Assembly (NCBI GenBank): GCA_019155205.2
Contig: JAHNZQ020000227.1
Coordinates: 1,485,633 to 1,549,632 of the forward strand
Length of the DNA: 64,000 nt
Origin: Gracilaria vermiculophylla
Lineage: Eukaryota > Rhodophyta > Florideophyceae > Gracilariales > Gracilariaceae
Reading direction: 5' to 3'
The position numbers and the translations under genes were made by a program. The notes beneath the pieces were generated by a model. The model worked only from the letters and a program-made list of their open reading frames with translations, was not told where the DNA came from and searched no databases. Below are positions 39,640 to 51,059 of the stretch, in pieces. Positions within the stretch are counted from its first letter, which is position 1. Each line of letters begins with the position of its first letter.

Positions 39640-41400
39640 ACAGTCTGATGTCGCCCCATCTCGCCGAGAAGGCCGCAATACGGGGCCTCGGGAAAATGGC
39701 AGCAATCAAAACTGTAACATTCGCAGTTGCACTTAAGAAAGACAAAAATGACACCGCCGAACAGTTTACATTTTGCCGTACCTGGACAGCACCCCGAACA
39801 ATTCTACACCTGGCATCAGGAAGCTTAGCGCTGATAAACATAACGTTCCTCGTCGCCGATGACGATATAGCCTATGAAGACCTCTTAATAGGTCGCTCTG
39901 TGCTCGAACATCTTCGCGTCGATACGCACACATTGCTCGACAATAATCGATTTGCTTTGAACGGCGCAGATTTTTCCGAAATCGGAAATCCAAGCACCCT
40001 AGGCTACGTCAGTCGCATCATGTGTACGCGAACCAACAGGCACATTGACTCCTCCGTGAAAAACGAGAACAACGAAGACCGACCGCGAGTTAACTACTAC
40101 AATTCTCGGAGGCAGAAGACCCCTTTCCCGACCACTAGCTTCTGGACCCAGTCGACAGCACGCAACACAAAGTCATACTTCATGCAGTGGGCGAAGTGAT
40201 CCAAACAGCAAACACCAACGGCATGGAAAATCAGGATGTGTCTCGCCTAAAGTACGTTGTACTAGAGCACGTCAACATCTTCCGCACCTTTCAATCATCT
40301 GGGCCTCCAGTGAAGGTCAAACCGCTTCAGATCGCCCTCACAAAAGACGCCAAACTAACACGTGTCCGCCTGCGCAGGTATTTTCATGACCAATGCGCAT
40401 TTTTGAATACGTTTGTCGCTGACTTAATTCGTACAGAAATGGTTTACGCAAACCCAACATCTGCATGAGCCTCAGCACCATTTATTGGGCCGAAACCGGG
40501 ACCAACGAAGTTTCGTTTCACGGTCAATCTACGACTCAGCACCATTTATTGGGCCGAAACCGGGACCAACGAAGTTTCGTTTCACGGTCAATCTACGACT
40601 GACTAGTAAGTACACCGTGAGACACCAATGCCTCGTGCCGAACATTGAGCAAGAACTACCCAAACTAGCCGGGTTACAATACTTCGCAACATTCGATCTC
40701 TCACATGGTTACTGACAGTTTCCACTGGATAGAGACTCGTAAGAGCTCCAATCCTTCATCGCACCGCATGGCGTGTTCTCACCGAGGAGAGTATTACACG
40801 GCACAACAAACGCAACAACGCACTTGCAGTCAGTCCTCGCGGAAACGTTTCCAAATGACTTGCTCAAACATATGCTGTACTGGCTGGATGACATTTTGCT
40901 TTAAAAATGAGCCGCCGACAGTTTAATTCAAGGCATTCGGAAACTCTTTCATACCTGCGCAAAGTTCTCAATTTGATTTCATCCTGGAAAGTGTGTACTT
41001 TTCGCGAAATCCATTCGCTAGTGCGGCAGGATAGTGTCTGCAGACGGATTTACATACGATCCCAAACAACAAGAGGGATCGGTATCTATGGCAGCACCAA
41101 GCACGGGGGCCCACCTCCACCAGTTCGTCTGTGCCATGCAATGGGTGAAGACGGTGATCCCAGACTTTGCGCACATCATCTCGCCACTGCAAAAACTCAT
41201 AGAACTTGTGTATGAAAAAGCTGGCAATCGAACCAAACGTGCGTTGAGTGCCATATCTCTAGATTCTATCAGTTGGGGACAAAACGAACTAGACGCCTTT
41301 AAGCGTTGCAAAAACGCTTTGGGCAACACCGTTACTTTTGCACATCGCGACGAACGTCAACGTCTTTGCATAAACGGTCTGCGAATTTCAAAACTTTAAA
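39640..41400 (+). pseudogene. Gypsy protease-RT-RNase H remnant
   Basis: Protease-like segment (LLIGRSVLEHLRVDTH), then RT motifs: KFRFTVNLRLTSKYTVRHQC, YFATFDLSHGY, LHGTTNATTHLQSVL and YWLDDILL (WLDD in place of YxDD). The thumb region follows, then ISPLQKLIE and the beginning of RNase H-like sequence. Several frameshifts, one caused by a 64-bp tandem duplication. Confidence 0.75.
40473..40600 (+). repeat. 64-bp perfect tandem duplication inside the Gypsy RT
   Basis: 40473-40536 and 40537-40600 are identical. The unit is not a multiple of three, so it shifts the RT frame. Confidence 0.95.
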
Positions 41401-41959
41401 AGACAGAGTTGCCAAAGTACACCCTCTGATACAAAGCGCGGTTGCAAATAACCGCGCCATGCCTCTTGCACGAGCTTCAAAGGGGCAGCTTTCTAATTTT
41501 TCTATGGGCCACTTCGTTCTAGTTGCTCGAAATGATTTCCACGACGGATAAAAGCTTGCAATTCGTTGGCGGGGACTGCGAAGTATCATCAAATCACTTT
41601 AAGATTATATGTATCTGGTTGAGGACCTTTGGAATGGAGTGCTGGAGAACATCTATGGCTCCGGACATAAGTTCTACCACGACCACTCGCTGGATAAGAG
41701 AGCAATCTTACCTCACGTCATATCCTTTGAAACAGAAATGCCCGTGTCACGCCTTCTGAAACTGGTTGAAACTAAAGACGGCCTTTTTGTTCTGGTACGG
41801 TGGAAGGATTTGGACAGAAGTGAAGATTCACTGGAACCACTGGCACAAATCTACTCTGACGCCCCCGAAATGTTCGTGAGGCTACTTCGTCGAAATTCTA
41901 CCCCTAGTTTGCTTACAAGAAAAGCTAAAATACAACTTTTCTTTTCAGAAGAAGGGGAG
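41401..41959 (+). pseudogene. Gypsy integrase C-terminus with chromodomain-like end
   Basis: Segments HPLIQSAVANNRAMPLARAS, NFSMGHFVLVARNDF, then a frame at 41609 with EDLWNGVLENIYGSGHKFYH and a chromodomain-like part (FVLVRWKDLDRSEDSLEPLA). The integrase zinc finger and DDE core are absent between RNase H and this segment. Confidence 0.7.
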
Positions 41960-42219
41960 TGTAGTGGATGCACAGAAAGCAACCACGCAATACAGCCACT
42001 CAACACCGGTAGATAGGTTTAGTTTTAATCTGCCACACCCTTCATAGTCGACCATGAAACCCAGGAATGGCATGCGCTCAGGCATTGTTTCCGCATAGGG
42101 AAACACATTGGTAGTATTTAAGATACTGACACAACCCGACCAATTAAACAAGGAGGGCATCGAACAGAGAAGCCTCCATCTCTCCGATAACCTTGCACCT
42201 TTTTTCCGTAAAGCGCACA
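41960..42219 (+). repeat. 3' LTR of the Gypsy element
   Basis: 260 bp, starts TGTAGTGGATGC, ends GCGCACA, followed by GTCAT. Confidence 0.93.
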
Positions 42220-42224
42220 GTCAT

Positions 42225-44560
42225 GTTCAGTGAGGTAAGCTTTGTAGTTTCAGTAATGAAATTCGGACAGGAGGCATTGCATGGCCTACATAATCTTCTT
42301 AGAACTCCTTTCTAATTGGGATTTCTCATCATAAGGGTATTCTCTGAGATGCAAAGAAGTTGCGTCGTTTAGAGAAGTTGCGTCGCTTAGGTTAATAACT
42401 ATATCCGCGTCTTCGATATCTTTTTTGGAGAAGAATGACCTTCTCCCAAAAAAATGGTGTCGTCAACAACAACAACATGTATGGAAATACTGATCTAGTT
42501 GTCCTTGCAGCTCCAAACGCTGTAAGGATAATTTTCATGAACGAGGAGGATCCCGGGTTCTACACACTGTGCTAGCTTCCGATGATACTAGTCGTTTTGG
42601 CTCGTGCGCGTAGATTTCACAGCCAAATATTCGGTGCTTCTCGATGCTAGGCTTCCGGTGGTACACCAGCTCGTACGGCGTTTTTATTTGACTTGCTTTT
42701 TCGCTGGTTGCATTCGTCAGGTAGGCAACATGTAGAAATACTTCGCCCCCAAACTTCATCTTCAACATAAAATCGTTCGAAACAGATTGCACTTTATCTA
42801 ATAGAGTCCGATTGTAGCGCTTTGCAAGTCCGTGTGACGAAAACGTATAGGCCGTAGAAACCGTTTGCTCAATTCCTTCCTCCTTCAGATATCTGCCCAA
42901 CGCTTCATACTCTTAAGCGTTGCCGGAATGGAATCTCTTCACCAGTACACTACTGGTACGGTCTAGCAACAACTGAAACGTTTTGAATCAATTCAAAATC
43001 TCAATGCGATTCTTAATGGTGAAGACCTCCGAGAACCGGTCCACATCAAGCATGAAAGATAATATGTATACCTCACCCCGCCAATGGTTCGGGTTCGGAT
43101 AGGACCATTGACGTCAGAGTGCACGATATGATTTACTTCTATCTTGGCTGGTTTCTTAGCAGCAAGAGATTTAGTTTGCTTGGTCTGAAGACACGGAGGG
43201 CAGTCCATGGTCTGGGCCTTGTCCTCGCTATCTATACCGTCAACGATAACAGATGCCATTTCCGGGACACACTCCTTGGATACATGACCAAAGCGGCAGT
43301 GCCACAGATCGATTCCTTATAGCGGCTTGTCAGACTTCTACGCACAAAACAACTTCATTTGCGGGGCAACAACCATACCCTTCATATCAATTAATTCATT
43401 GGAAGAACGGCAATTTGCATACCCGAAGGAGGGTTAATTTTTTTGCCGATCAAGAAAGACGCACTCCCATATGCCAATCTGTGTAGATATACCGATAGTA
43501 TTTAGCTGTATGCACGAAATCATATTCTTACCAGCTTCAGGGATACAGAGCAAGCAGCTAAGCATCAGTTGCGTCTTATGGTTGCCTTATTTCTTCGGAT
43601 TCAGAAAGATATGGATGCAGCCTTCCTTCTTTGCTTCAAAAACACGATCGTGGGAGACATGAATACATATAGGCGTGGTTTGTAGACCTTCGGGAACCTT
43701 TTCAAATAATTCGTGCTGTGCTGCGTGTACCCGGAATTTGCGACAAAGGCCACTCCGTTCTTGCTATTCTCCGCGAGTGCGACTCTTTCGTTCGATTGTT
43801 CGTCCTTATTTTTCTCACTTGACATCTTCTTGCTCTTACAGTAATGAGCAATATGGTCCTTCTCATCACACTTGAACCAACGTATGCTTATGCAATCTCT
43901 GCCCTGCCTTGCTATGGCAGCCTTCATGATCGGCATCTTTGCTTTGTCGTTTTCAGTAAGCTTCGGAGACCGTACCATTTGAAAAAGTGTTCGCGAGACA
44001 TAGTTTCATTTTGCTTTGTCAGAATTCATCATTTTGATGGCAGACACAATGCTCAACAGTGACTCCTCAATAGGTATGAAAACAAGTAGAATAGCAATTT
44101 TCACATCTGAGCTGAGCTCAGATCCTATAGCCGCGAGCCTGTTGATGAGACTCTTCATCTCAGAGGTATACTCTTCCATATTCTTTTGGGCATCATAACG
44201 ATTGTGGATGACGCCCATAAGGACAGCGATCTTGTTTGCAGTGATCATTGCAGCTTATCTGTCGCTCAGCTTCTCGATTATGTCTGACGGATGAGTGACA
44301 GATTGAACAACGCGCAAAGGCTTGTTCTCAAGGCTTTTTATGATAATAGCCCGCGCCTGGCGCACCTTTCCTTCGTAGGCGGTTCGAGATTTCTGGTCAT
44401 CCGGGATTCCTTGACACACTTATACAACTCCGGCAAGGTCCTTACTTTCAAGTATAGCGCTAAGACGGAGCAGCTCTTGCTCAAAGTTACCACCCTCACC
44501 ACGGCGGAGCTTGGCTAAATACAGTTCGTCGCGATTGTATTCCACAGTATATCGATACTT
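42225..44560 (-). pseudogene. Copia gag / protease / integrase remnant (5' half of the split element)
   Basis: On the minus strand: gag region (NKIAVLMGVIHNRYDAQKNM, LAAIGSELSSDVKIAILLV), zinc knuckle with first Cys lost (WFKCDEKDHIAHYC), protease with an altered active site (ANSGYTQHS where D-S/T-G is expected), GAG-pre-integrase and integrase start (EVNHIVHSDVNGP), integrase end (EGIEQTVSTAYTFSSHGLAK, NRTLLDKVQS). Broken by stops and frameshifts. Confidence 0.78.
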
Positions 44561-45226
44561 TTCGGTGGAGATTGGCCTATCCAGCGGTGTATTTTTTCTT
44601 GGCAGCCTTGAAGACTCAGCACTCAGTATCTTTGACCAGTCGAAATCAGCGAAAGAAGTGCCTTAGCTTATTATTTGATGCCTTGACCCAGGAGATGCTA
44701 TCAAAGAGGTATATCAAGGTACTTTTGCAGCCGCCTTGTTCCCCTTTCTTCAGAAATTGTGTTCAGAAATGAAACACAGCGCCGACCATTTATAGTGCTG
44801 GTGCGCGCAATCAATCATACGAAAATTAGTTGCTAAACAAATACTTCTGGAAACATGCCACACGTCAATTAGAAATCGAAGCCTAATTTCTACGGTGGAG
44901 GTGTGCCAACGCAGCGTACACTTCCAAGTAAAACTCCAGAGGCCACGCTGGCTCTGTGGTTCCATTTCTAACATTAAACGGGGTGACATACCCAGGGCGA
45001 TGCGCATTGATAGCGTCAGCAAACCCACTTACAAGGGGCCAGCGCGACTAAGACTCGAGAAGATCTGACCTTTCGGCCAATGATCGAAACCGAGTAGTGC
45101 ATAAAATGGTATAAAAGTGAGCGCTTGACACGAATCTACCAAAGTCGGGCACAGGCCAGTATTTTTTTACAGGCTCTGTTCTCCACGAGCCTCTTCTACT
45201 TCCAACCATGTCCTACACCGTGATTA
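44561..45226. other. No gene recognised
   Basis: A 92-codon frame on the minus strand (44750-45028) has no family resemblance. May include the Copia 5' LTR or unrelated DNA. Confidence 0.4.
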
Positions 45227-45970
45227 TTAAAATACCAAAAACCTGAATATTTCTCCAGGTGTATCTGGAAGGTACACAGTCTCATCAACAGTGTCATTAG
45301 GGGGCCTACCTATCCTATCAATATACATCAAGGGGAACGTATACATAAAAAACTCATGTGGCGAGAAGTCACGCGACGCACTACCATATGTAAACACATC
45401 TCTGATTGGACCAATGATCTTCCAAGATTTGGACGGAGCCAGGCCTTTTAATGGGTATGACATCTCTCGAATCTTTTACGTGCGGTTGTGCACCACGCAA
45501 TCTCCGTCAGTCTCAATAGACTCGCACTCTATGGGCGTAACGGGAACTGGAGCATATTCGGTCTCCTCTATACGTTCAGGAGCAATCTCGGTTTCTATAG
45601 TTGCGCTTTTTGGTTCGGGTATTACTTCTAGAGCTGGAGAGTGGCTCTCGCTTTTAGTATTGACAAGCTCCAGTGCCATACGCTTAGTATGAGCCTGAAT
45701 GAGCAAATCCATAAAGACGGATTTCTGACAACGACAAGTGCTTATAGCTACAATAACGTCGATAACTGTTCCAAGAAGCATATTAAAAATCCAAATCGAC
45801 GCAAATAGCCGCTGACAAAATCCTACTGACGTGACAAGAGAGGCGCAATAGAAGACTATATTGCCTGCGATCAGGCAAGGATCGGATTGGTTGGGCATTT
45901 TTCGGATAATGAATTGAAGAAGGATAAGAACTGGTAAGGTGTTTGATAGGGTCATTATGCTTTGCAACAT
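45227..45970 (-). pseudogene. Multi-pass membrane protein ORF interrupted by one in-frame TAA
   Basis: One reading frame from ATG 45970 (an in-frame TAA directly precedes it) to the stop at 45227. A single TAA at 45476-45478 splits it after residue 164. Three hydrophobic segments lie at about residues 4-24, 33-52 and 56-80. They are followed by an acidic Pro/Glu-rich tail, the stop, then 82 more residues with a normal-looking globular composition (KIREMSYPLKGLAPSKSW onward). I do not recognise the family. It is either a recently broken gene or a protein of 164 residues followed by a fortuitously open 3' part. An intron could remove the stop only if unusually short. Confidence 0.5.
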
Positions 45971-47196
45971 TTACTTCGCTACGCTTCGACACTTGTATGA
46001 ATATCATCTGGTAAGCGTTGGAGGTTTGGAACAAAAAAAATCAATTTTTGGAGTTATATTTCCACCGCTTATGAGGCCGATCTGCCTTATCTGAGGCAGT
46101 CGGTACAATAGACATCAGTATGAACCGGAGCAGAGCAATCTCATATGAGGTCAATTTTTTTTACTTTAGAGTTCTACTGAAACATTTAAAAATTTCCAAA
46201 TTTCTTTTCAATATGATCTCTTTATTGTGTCTTCTATACAAGTTGCGCCGAACCATGTCCATACAACACAACCGACATTTGTTGCTGTTGAATCAATCGC
46301 GATTGTTAACAACGTCCGTAAATTGCTGCCATGAAGACAGATACTTGCAGAGCTTGATTAGCTCTGTAGGCCGTTTTTCAAGTTTAAACTTCGACATGTA
46401 AAGGCCTACAGATCATATTTCCAGTTTTTTTAATTTTTGCCTGATAATGCGCTGACCTCATATAAGGTCAATTTTATCATGCCTAGATATTGAATGTCGT
46501 AAAATATGCAAGTTGGTACTTGTTGTGGGTTGCAATCTATACGTTTCAATTACAAGTCGGTATTTGACTGGCTGATTCATTCACGCCACGAAAGTTTGTG
46601 TTTGCATTTTGCACTTTAGCATTTACAATATTCTTATTGTTTTTAACTAACAAATAATTTGTGCGTGATCTACGTGCATTTCCTACTCGAAAATAGTATA
46701 CAAACCGCTGCTCACCGGCTCTGAAGTAACTTCCCTCTCGGACAAACGACCCATCATCATAAAACTCCTTGCTTCTGTCGGAATGTGATACAGTCTCCCA
46801 CCATCCACCTTTTTATCCCATTGTTCATTAATATTCATTGTTCACACCCGTTTCTACCCACTCCGTACTTCAACAAGGGATGTGGGGTTATGGCAACTGG
46901 GTCAATGGCCCTCTTTACTGAGCATCTACTACTCTGCTGTGCGCTCTCAAATGCACATATACCTATCCTTTCGCGCTCGTTCGCACGTCGTCAACACAGT
47001 CCTAATTACGCGACCGTTTTGGTCACTGTGTCAGCGCCCCTTTAAAGGGATTCCCAAGTGCTCTGCTGCACCATTGTCATCCGAGACCAATATCGTGGCG
47101 TCAGCGTAGGTGAGGCAGCAATTCGTTGCGAATAATGTATTCGTGCAATGCTTTTGTAATTGTACCATCGGCATCATTGAAATTACGTGTTGGCTG
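45971..47196. other. AT-rich intergenic DNA with TCATAT(G/A)AGGTCA repeats
   Basis: No gene recognised. Two related motifs lie at about 46141-46155 and 46455-46471; an inverted match of 16 bp occurs at 51755-51770. Confidence 0.4.
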
Positions 47197-48088
47197 TTAT
47201 TCAGCGTCATGGGTCCGAGCGTTTTCCATAAGCGATAGCCATTGATAACCGCGCCCTCTTTTGGGATGAGCTAGAATGCGAGAAACCTCATATAAAGATG
47301 TAGACGAACTGTCATTAATCGGAAAGGCCGCCTTACGGCCCGACTTAGCATGCGCAACGGGCTGTTTGCGATGGGGCTTCGTGTGAGACACATGTACCAC
47401 AGGACGCGTTTGGGTATGAGTTGGAAAATCCGGGCAAACCGCGTTCCTCCCGATTAGTTCTAGTATGCGAAATGGAGCAAACCTTCGTGCAGACAACATT
47501 GACGACGATTGAGCTTTGCTGTAGGCATCAATAAAGAGTTTGCGAGGAACCCATACTTAATCACCTGCTTGGTAGGTGGGTAACTTGGAATGCACGCTTG
47601 CCTCCGCTTTTTGAAGAGCGTTGGCCAGTAGGTGCGCATACTGTGCGTTCGACATCACGGAACTGAGGCGATCTCGAAAATCACAGAGCGTCTCGACCGG
47701 TGTTCTTTCTTAGAAAACAGCGTCAAGAGGGGCTTTTGGCGCCCAGCCAAGGTCAACGTGAAATGGGGAAAGGCCAAGATCCTCAGATACAGCTGAGTTC
47801 TAAGCGAATTTGGAACTGAGAAGCAACAGATCCCAATCGTCTTGCTCGAAAGTATAAAAGCAGCGAATGTAGTTTTGTACCATGCGATTCATCACTTTGG
47901 AGGCCCTGTCAGTTTGTGGATGGCGCGAAGAGGCCTTAGGAAGCTTCACACCGCATAAAGACGTCAAGCTTTGCCAAAACTAGGAGATAAAACGGGTCTC
48001 GATCTGATATTATCGAATCCGGTAGTCAATGGTGAGGGAAGATGTGCTCAAAGAAAAGACGAGCAAAGTCATGAGCCTGATCCGTTTA
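47197..48088 (-). pseudogene. Gypsy-2 integrase core and chromodomain remnant
   Basis: Broken frames. The start DSIISDRDP is recognisable just after 48088, and the chromodomain-like end at 47197-47499. Confidence 0.6.
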
Positions 48089-49383
48089 TTAGCATGGCAC
48101 AAAGAGTACTCGTCGAGAGAGGCGGTCCACCCGCGTCGAGATAGAATCGAAGCCACGATCAGTGCGGGGTAGTTTCACAATGATATACGTTGCTACAACA
48201 CCCCAGGGCCACGTAGGAACCGGTAGGGCGGTCAGGTCATTCAATGTCTGCCCATGAAAGTCCTTTTGCTGTTGGCATGTGCTGCAACCAGCACAATAGC
48301 GTGAAACATCTATGGTTTTGTGCTTCCAATGAATATCTGTCAGACGTGCCAATGTTTTAGCGAAGGCAAAATGACCGCCCGTGGGAGAGTCATGCGCAAG
48401 CTCAAGAACCTTGCGACGTACCTGTGAAGGGATACAGAGTCGCCCTTCGTACAACAAACGCCAATCATCTAGGCGAGAAGACGGTAGAAGAGTTTCGATA
48501 CGCTTACGTTGTTTGGAATCTTGCGGCCAGACGCCGTTCAGAGCATCAAAGATAGGTCCGAACTGCTGGTATGCGGCATAATCTCCAATCTTCTTTTGTA
48601 AAGCGGAGAGCGGTTGTGTGTTGGACATCAAATACGACAAAGCAACACAATGTTGGATACGTGACAAGGCGTCGCCAAGGACATGGATCCGCCCCTTCTG
48701 AAGGTTGACTTCACGAATGCTAAAAGAGGCAAGCAGGTCCAGCCAACGAGCTTCGCGGCGGTTGAGGGTCATCTTTGTCAAAAAGTTCTGAACAGACTGA
48801 ATTTCCGTAATAATATCGAAGGAGGGACCCTCAAGGTAACAGCGAAATCGCATGAGAGCAAAGATGAGTCGAAGAAGCTCGCGTTCGTTGGCACTATAAT
48901 TTTGTTTGGCCCCCGTCAGCTTGTTCGACGTGTACGCGATAACCCGATCAGCTCCAGAATCATCAAGTTGGGTCAGGGTAGCGCCCACCCCCGTTTGCGA
49001 GGAATCGATATGACCTCGGAACGGTCTGTTCCAATCCGGGGGCATGAGCACAGGAGCAGTGACCAATGCGGACTTTAAATCGCGAAAGGCTTCAGATGCG
49101 GCGTCATCCCAGGCTCGAATTCCAATGCCCTTCTGTGTGAGACGAGTCAATGGGGCTGCTAGGAAAAAAAAGCGAAGCAGGAAGCGGCGGCGAACTGCAA
49201 AAGGCCAACGAAACTGCGCAGCTCCATTGGCGTCTGAGGGGTAGGCCAGTTTGTAACAACCTCCGTCTTCTCGGGGTTATCTCGGATCCCAGCGCGACTG
49301 ACAATCAGTCCAAGGAACTCAGGTTCGGATTTCAAAAAATCACATTTCTTGGGAGACGCATAAAGCTTATGTTGTCGAAGCCG
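48089..49383 (-). pseudogene. Gypsy-2 RT thumb, RNase H and integrase zinc-finger region
   Basis: 49383-49190 continues the RT frame (KCDFLKSEPEFLGLIVSRAG). A frameshift near 49180 leads into the 353-codon frame 48089-49150. That frame has RNase H features (FRGHIDSSQTGVGATLTQ, YSANERELLRLIFALMRFR), a GDALSRIQ motif, and the integrase HHCC finger (HDSPTGGHFAFAKT...CAGCSTCQQQK). It ends in a stop inside the integrase core. Confidence 0.78.
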
Positions 49384-50619
49384 CTACAGGACCGCACGGA
49401 AATGGTCGAGATGCTCCTCTCGTGTACTACTGTATATCAGAATATCATCGATGTACATTACTAGAAATCGGTCCATGTAGTCCTGAAAGACTCTGTTTAT
49501 GAGTCCCTGGAACGCAACTGGAGAGTTGCAAAGGCCCATCGGCATCACCAGATACTCGAATGGACCGTACTTGGTGTTGAATGCCGTCTTCTCGATGTCC
49601 CGGGGACGAAGGCGAATCTGATGAAAACCCGTCTTCAGATCGAGCTTCGAAAAGTACAAAGCCTGGCCGAGCCTGTCAAACATCTCGTCGGAACGAGGAA
49701 TCGGTGCGCTGTTCCGTTTAATGATACGGTTAAGCGCACGGTACTTGACGACCCCACGAACACCGTCGCCACTCCTCACAAAAAACAAAGGAGGACCATA
49801 CGGCGAGTGGCTCAAGCGGATCTTACCCAATTTCAAAAGTCTGTCCACATATTCACGAGCTGCAACCAGCTCTGCTGGAGACAGCTGATAGAGTGTACGG
49901 TAAGGCGGTTCGGACCCCGGCTGAATGTCAATGCTATGCTCGACATTGCACTCAGGTAATAGCCCTGCAGGCAGCTTGGGTTGGAAAACGTCCTTAAACT
50001 CGTTCAAGATAGGGCAAAGATCCTCATCAGACGGAGAAAGAAGGTTTTGTTTCGGCGTGGGGGAAGCGGGGTCCTTGGAAATATTGTTATACGAAAGGGC
50101 AGGGCGAGAAATAGCATGGTATATCGTTGTATCGCTTGGAAACTTGCGAAGAAGTTTCCGGAACCGTTTCACGCCATGCGACGTTACAAGCAGCGGCTGT
50201 AAGCGGGCAACAACCCTTGCCTTCAAAGCGTATCCCCGAACTGAGATGAGTCGCTTTCCGTAGTCAGTGTCGGGGTTTTCTATTGCGTGCAAGGGCATGC
50301 CAAACAAAACATCGTAATGGCATTCGGCAACCAGCCATGTCCCCGTAAACACGTAATCGCCGACTTCAATAGTCCCTCTGGCAAGTTCTGTGGCGATCTC
50401 ATTCGAACCGCGTTTAGAGTGATTGACGTCCATCAAGGTAGGCGTAAATTGAAGGGACTCTCTGTACCGCTCCGCAAAATTGTGCGAAAGGACATTTGTA
50501 GTACAGCCACCATACTTTATGATCGAAATTGGGATGGAATTAAAGGTTCCGTCCAAAACAAGAAGCGGAACAAACGGAGCGCTACCGAGACCCCTAGGTA
50601 GCTGCTCGGCAAACGGCAC
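49384..50619 (-). pseudogene. Gypsy-2 protease and reverse transcriptase, 411 codons open
   Basis: Protease region around YGGCTTNVLSHNF, where the catalytic Asp of the expected D-S-G is replaced by Tyr, so this protease should be dead. RT is well preserved: VKYRALNRIIKRN, FSKLDLKTGFHQIRL, YLVMPMGLCNSPVAFQ and the YIDD box in VMYIDDILIYS. An in-frame TAG at 49384-49386 ends it just after the palm, where homologous proteins continue. Confidence 0.8.
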
Positions 50620-50763
50620 GTTTGAAACAAGAGGTCCTACCGACGTGCAATGCTTTGGTTGGGAAGGACCGTTTAGTTTTCCTCGCTATCAGACCCTATG
50701 TTTTTCGGCTTCAGCTAAAGCCGCAACCACGGTTGCGACGGTGGCGGAAGAGTGCGTATTCCT

Positions 50764-50985
50764 TTAGCGATGTTTATACGGACGACATCCAGGTTTGTGG
50801 GACGTGAAACAGGCGTTGTTTTTGATGTCCTCCAGGCACTGCTTGAAGCGTGCACTTTGACGAATGTTAGTGTTCCCAATGTCCATTGGTTCGGGAGCTC
50901 TATTGCTTGAAGAGCCGCTGGCTTTACTGTCACCAGATGAGCCTGCATGACTGCCACTGGATGAACCACCAAGACTGAGACCCAC
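50764..50985 (-). pseudogene. Gypsy-2 gag C-terminal remnant
   Basis: Ser/Gly-rich stretch, then EPMDIGN and a short basic end. The preceding gag is missing. Confidence 0.4.
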
Positions 50986-51059
50986 AAAAGCGGCTTAAAC
51001 ACGCATGGAAATTTTCGTGGCTTCTCCGAAGTCGAAACAGTTTGCCTTACGAACTTCGA

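Larger units (their letters stand above)
38255..42219 (+). mobile_element. Ty3/Gypsy LTR retrotransposon, 3.97 kb, internally deleted, with TSD GTCAT
   Basis: Both 260-bp LTRs are complete (38255-38514 and 41960-42219), start TG and end CA. GTCAT flanks the element on both sides (38250-38254 and 42220-42224). A polypurine tract AGAAGAAGGGGAG sits directly before the 3' LTR. Internal coding remnants in order are gag with a zinc-knuckle-like Cys/His region, protease-like region, RT, the start of RNase H, and integrase C-terminus with chromodomain-like segment. The integrase core is missing, so this copy is non-autonomous. Confidence 0.92.
37003..44560 (-). mobile_element. Ty1/Copia retrotransposon, split by a nested Gypsy element
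   Basis: Reading on the minus strand, gag, zinc knuckle, protease and integrase pieces lie at 44560-42225 and RT/RNase H at 38254-37003, the correct Copia order (integrase before RT). The interruption (38255-42219) is a Gypsy element on the + strand with its own target-site duplication. LTRs of the Copia were not found. Confidence 0.75.
47197..50990 (-). mobile_element. Second Ty3/Gypsy element (chromodomain type), truncated at both ends
   Basis: Minus-strand order: end of gag (50985-50764), protease, RT, RNase H, integrase N-terminus, decayed integrase core, and a C-terminal chromodomain-like segment (YEVSRILAHPKRGRGYQW) ending at 47197. No LTRs were found. The gag side abuts a truncated Tc1 element at about 51.05 kb. 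Confidence 0.8.

Noticed and set aside
45476..45478. Recoding of the in-frame stop as selenocysteine, or removal by an intron
   Set aside because: The stop is TAA, not TGA, and the only GT...AG pairs around it would give introns far shorter than the 71-134 bp seen elsewhere in the window.
45291..45692. A 133-codon + strand Ser/Ile/Val-rich frame
   Set aside because: Antisense to the better supported minus-strand membrane-protein frame.
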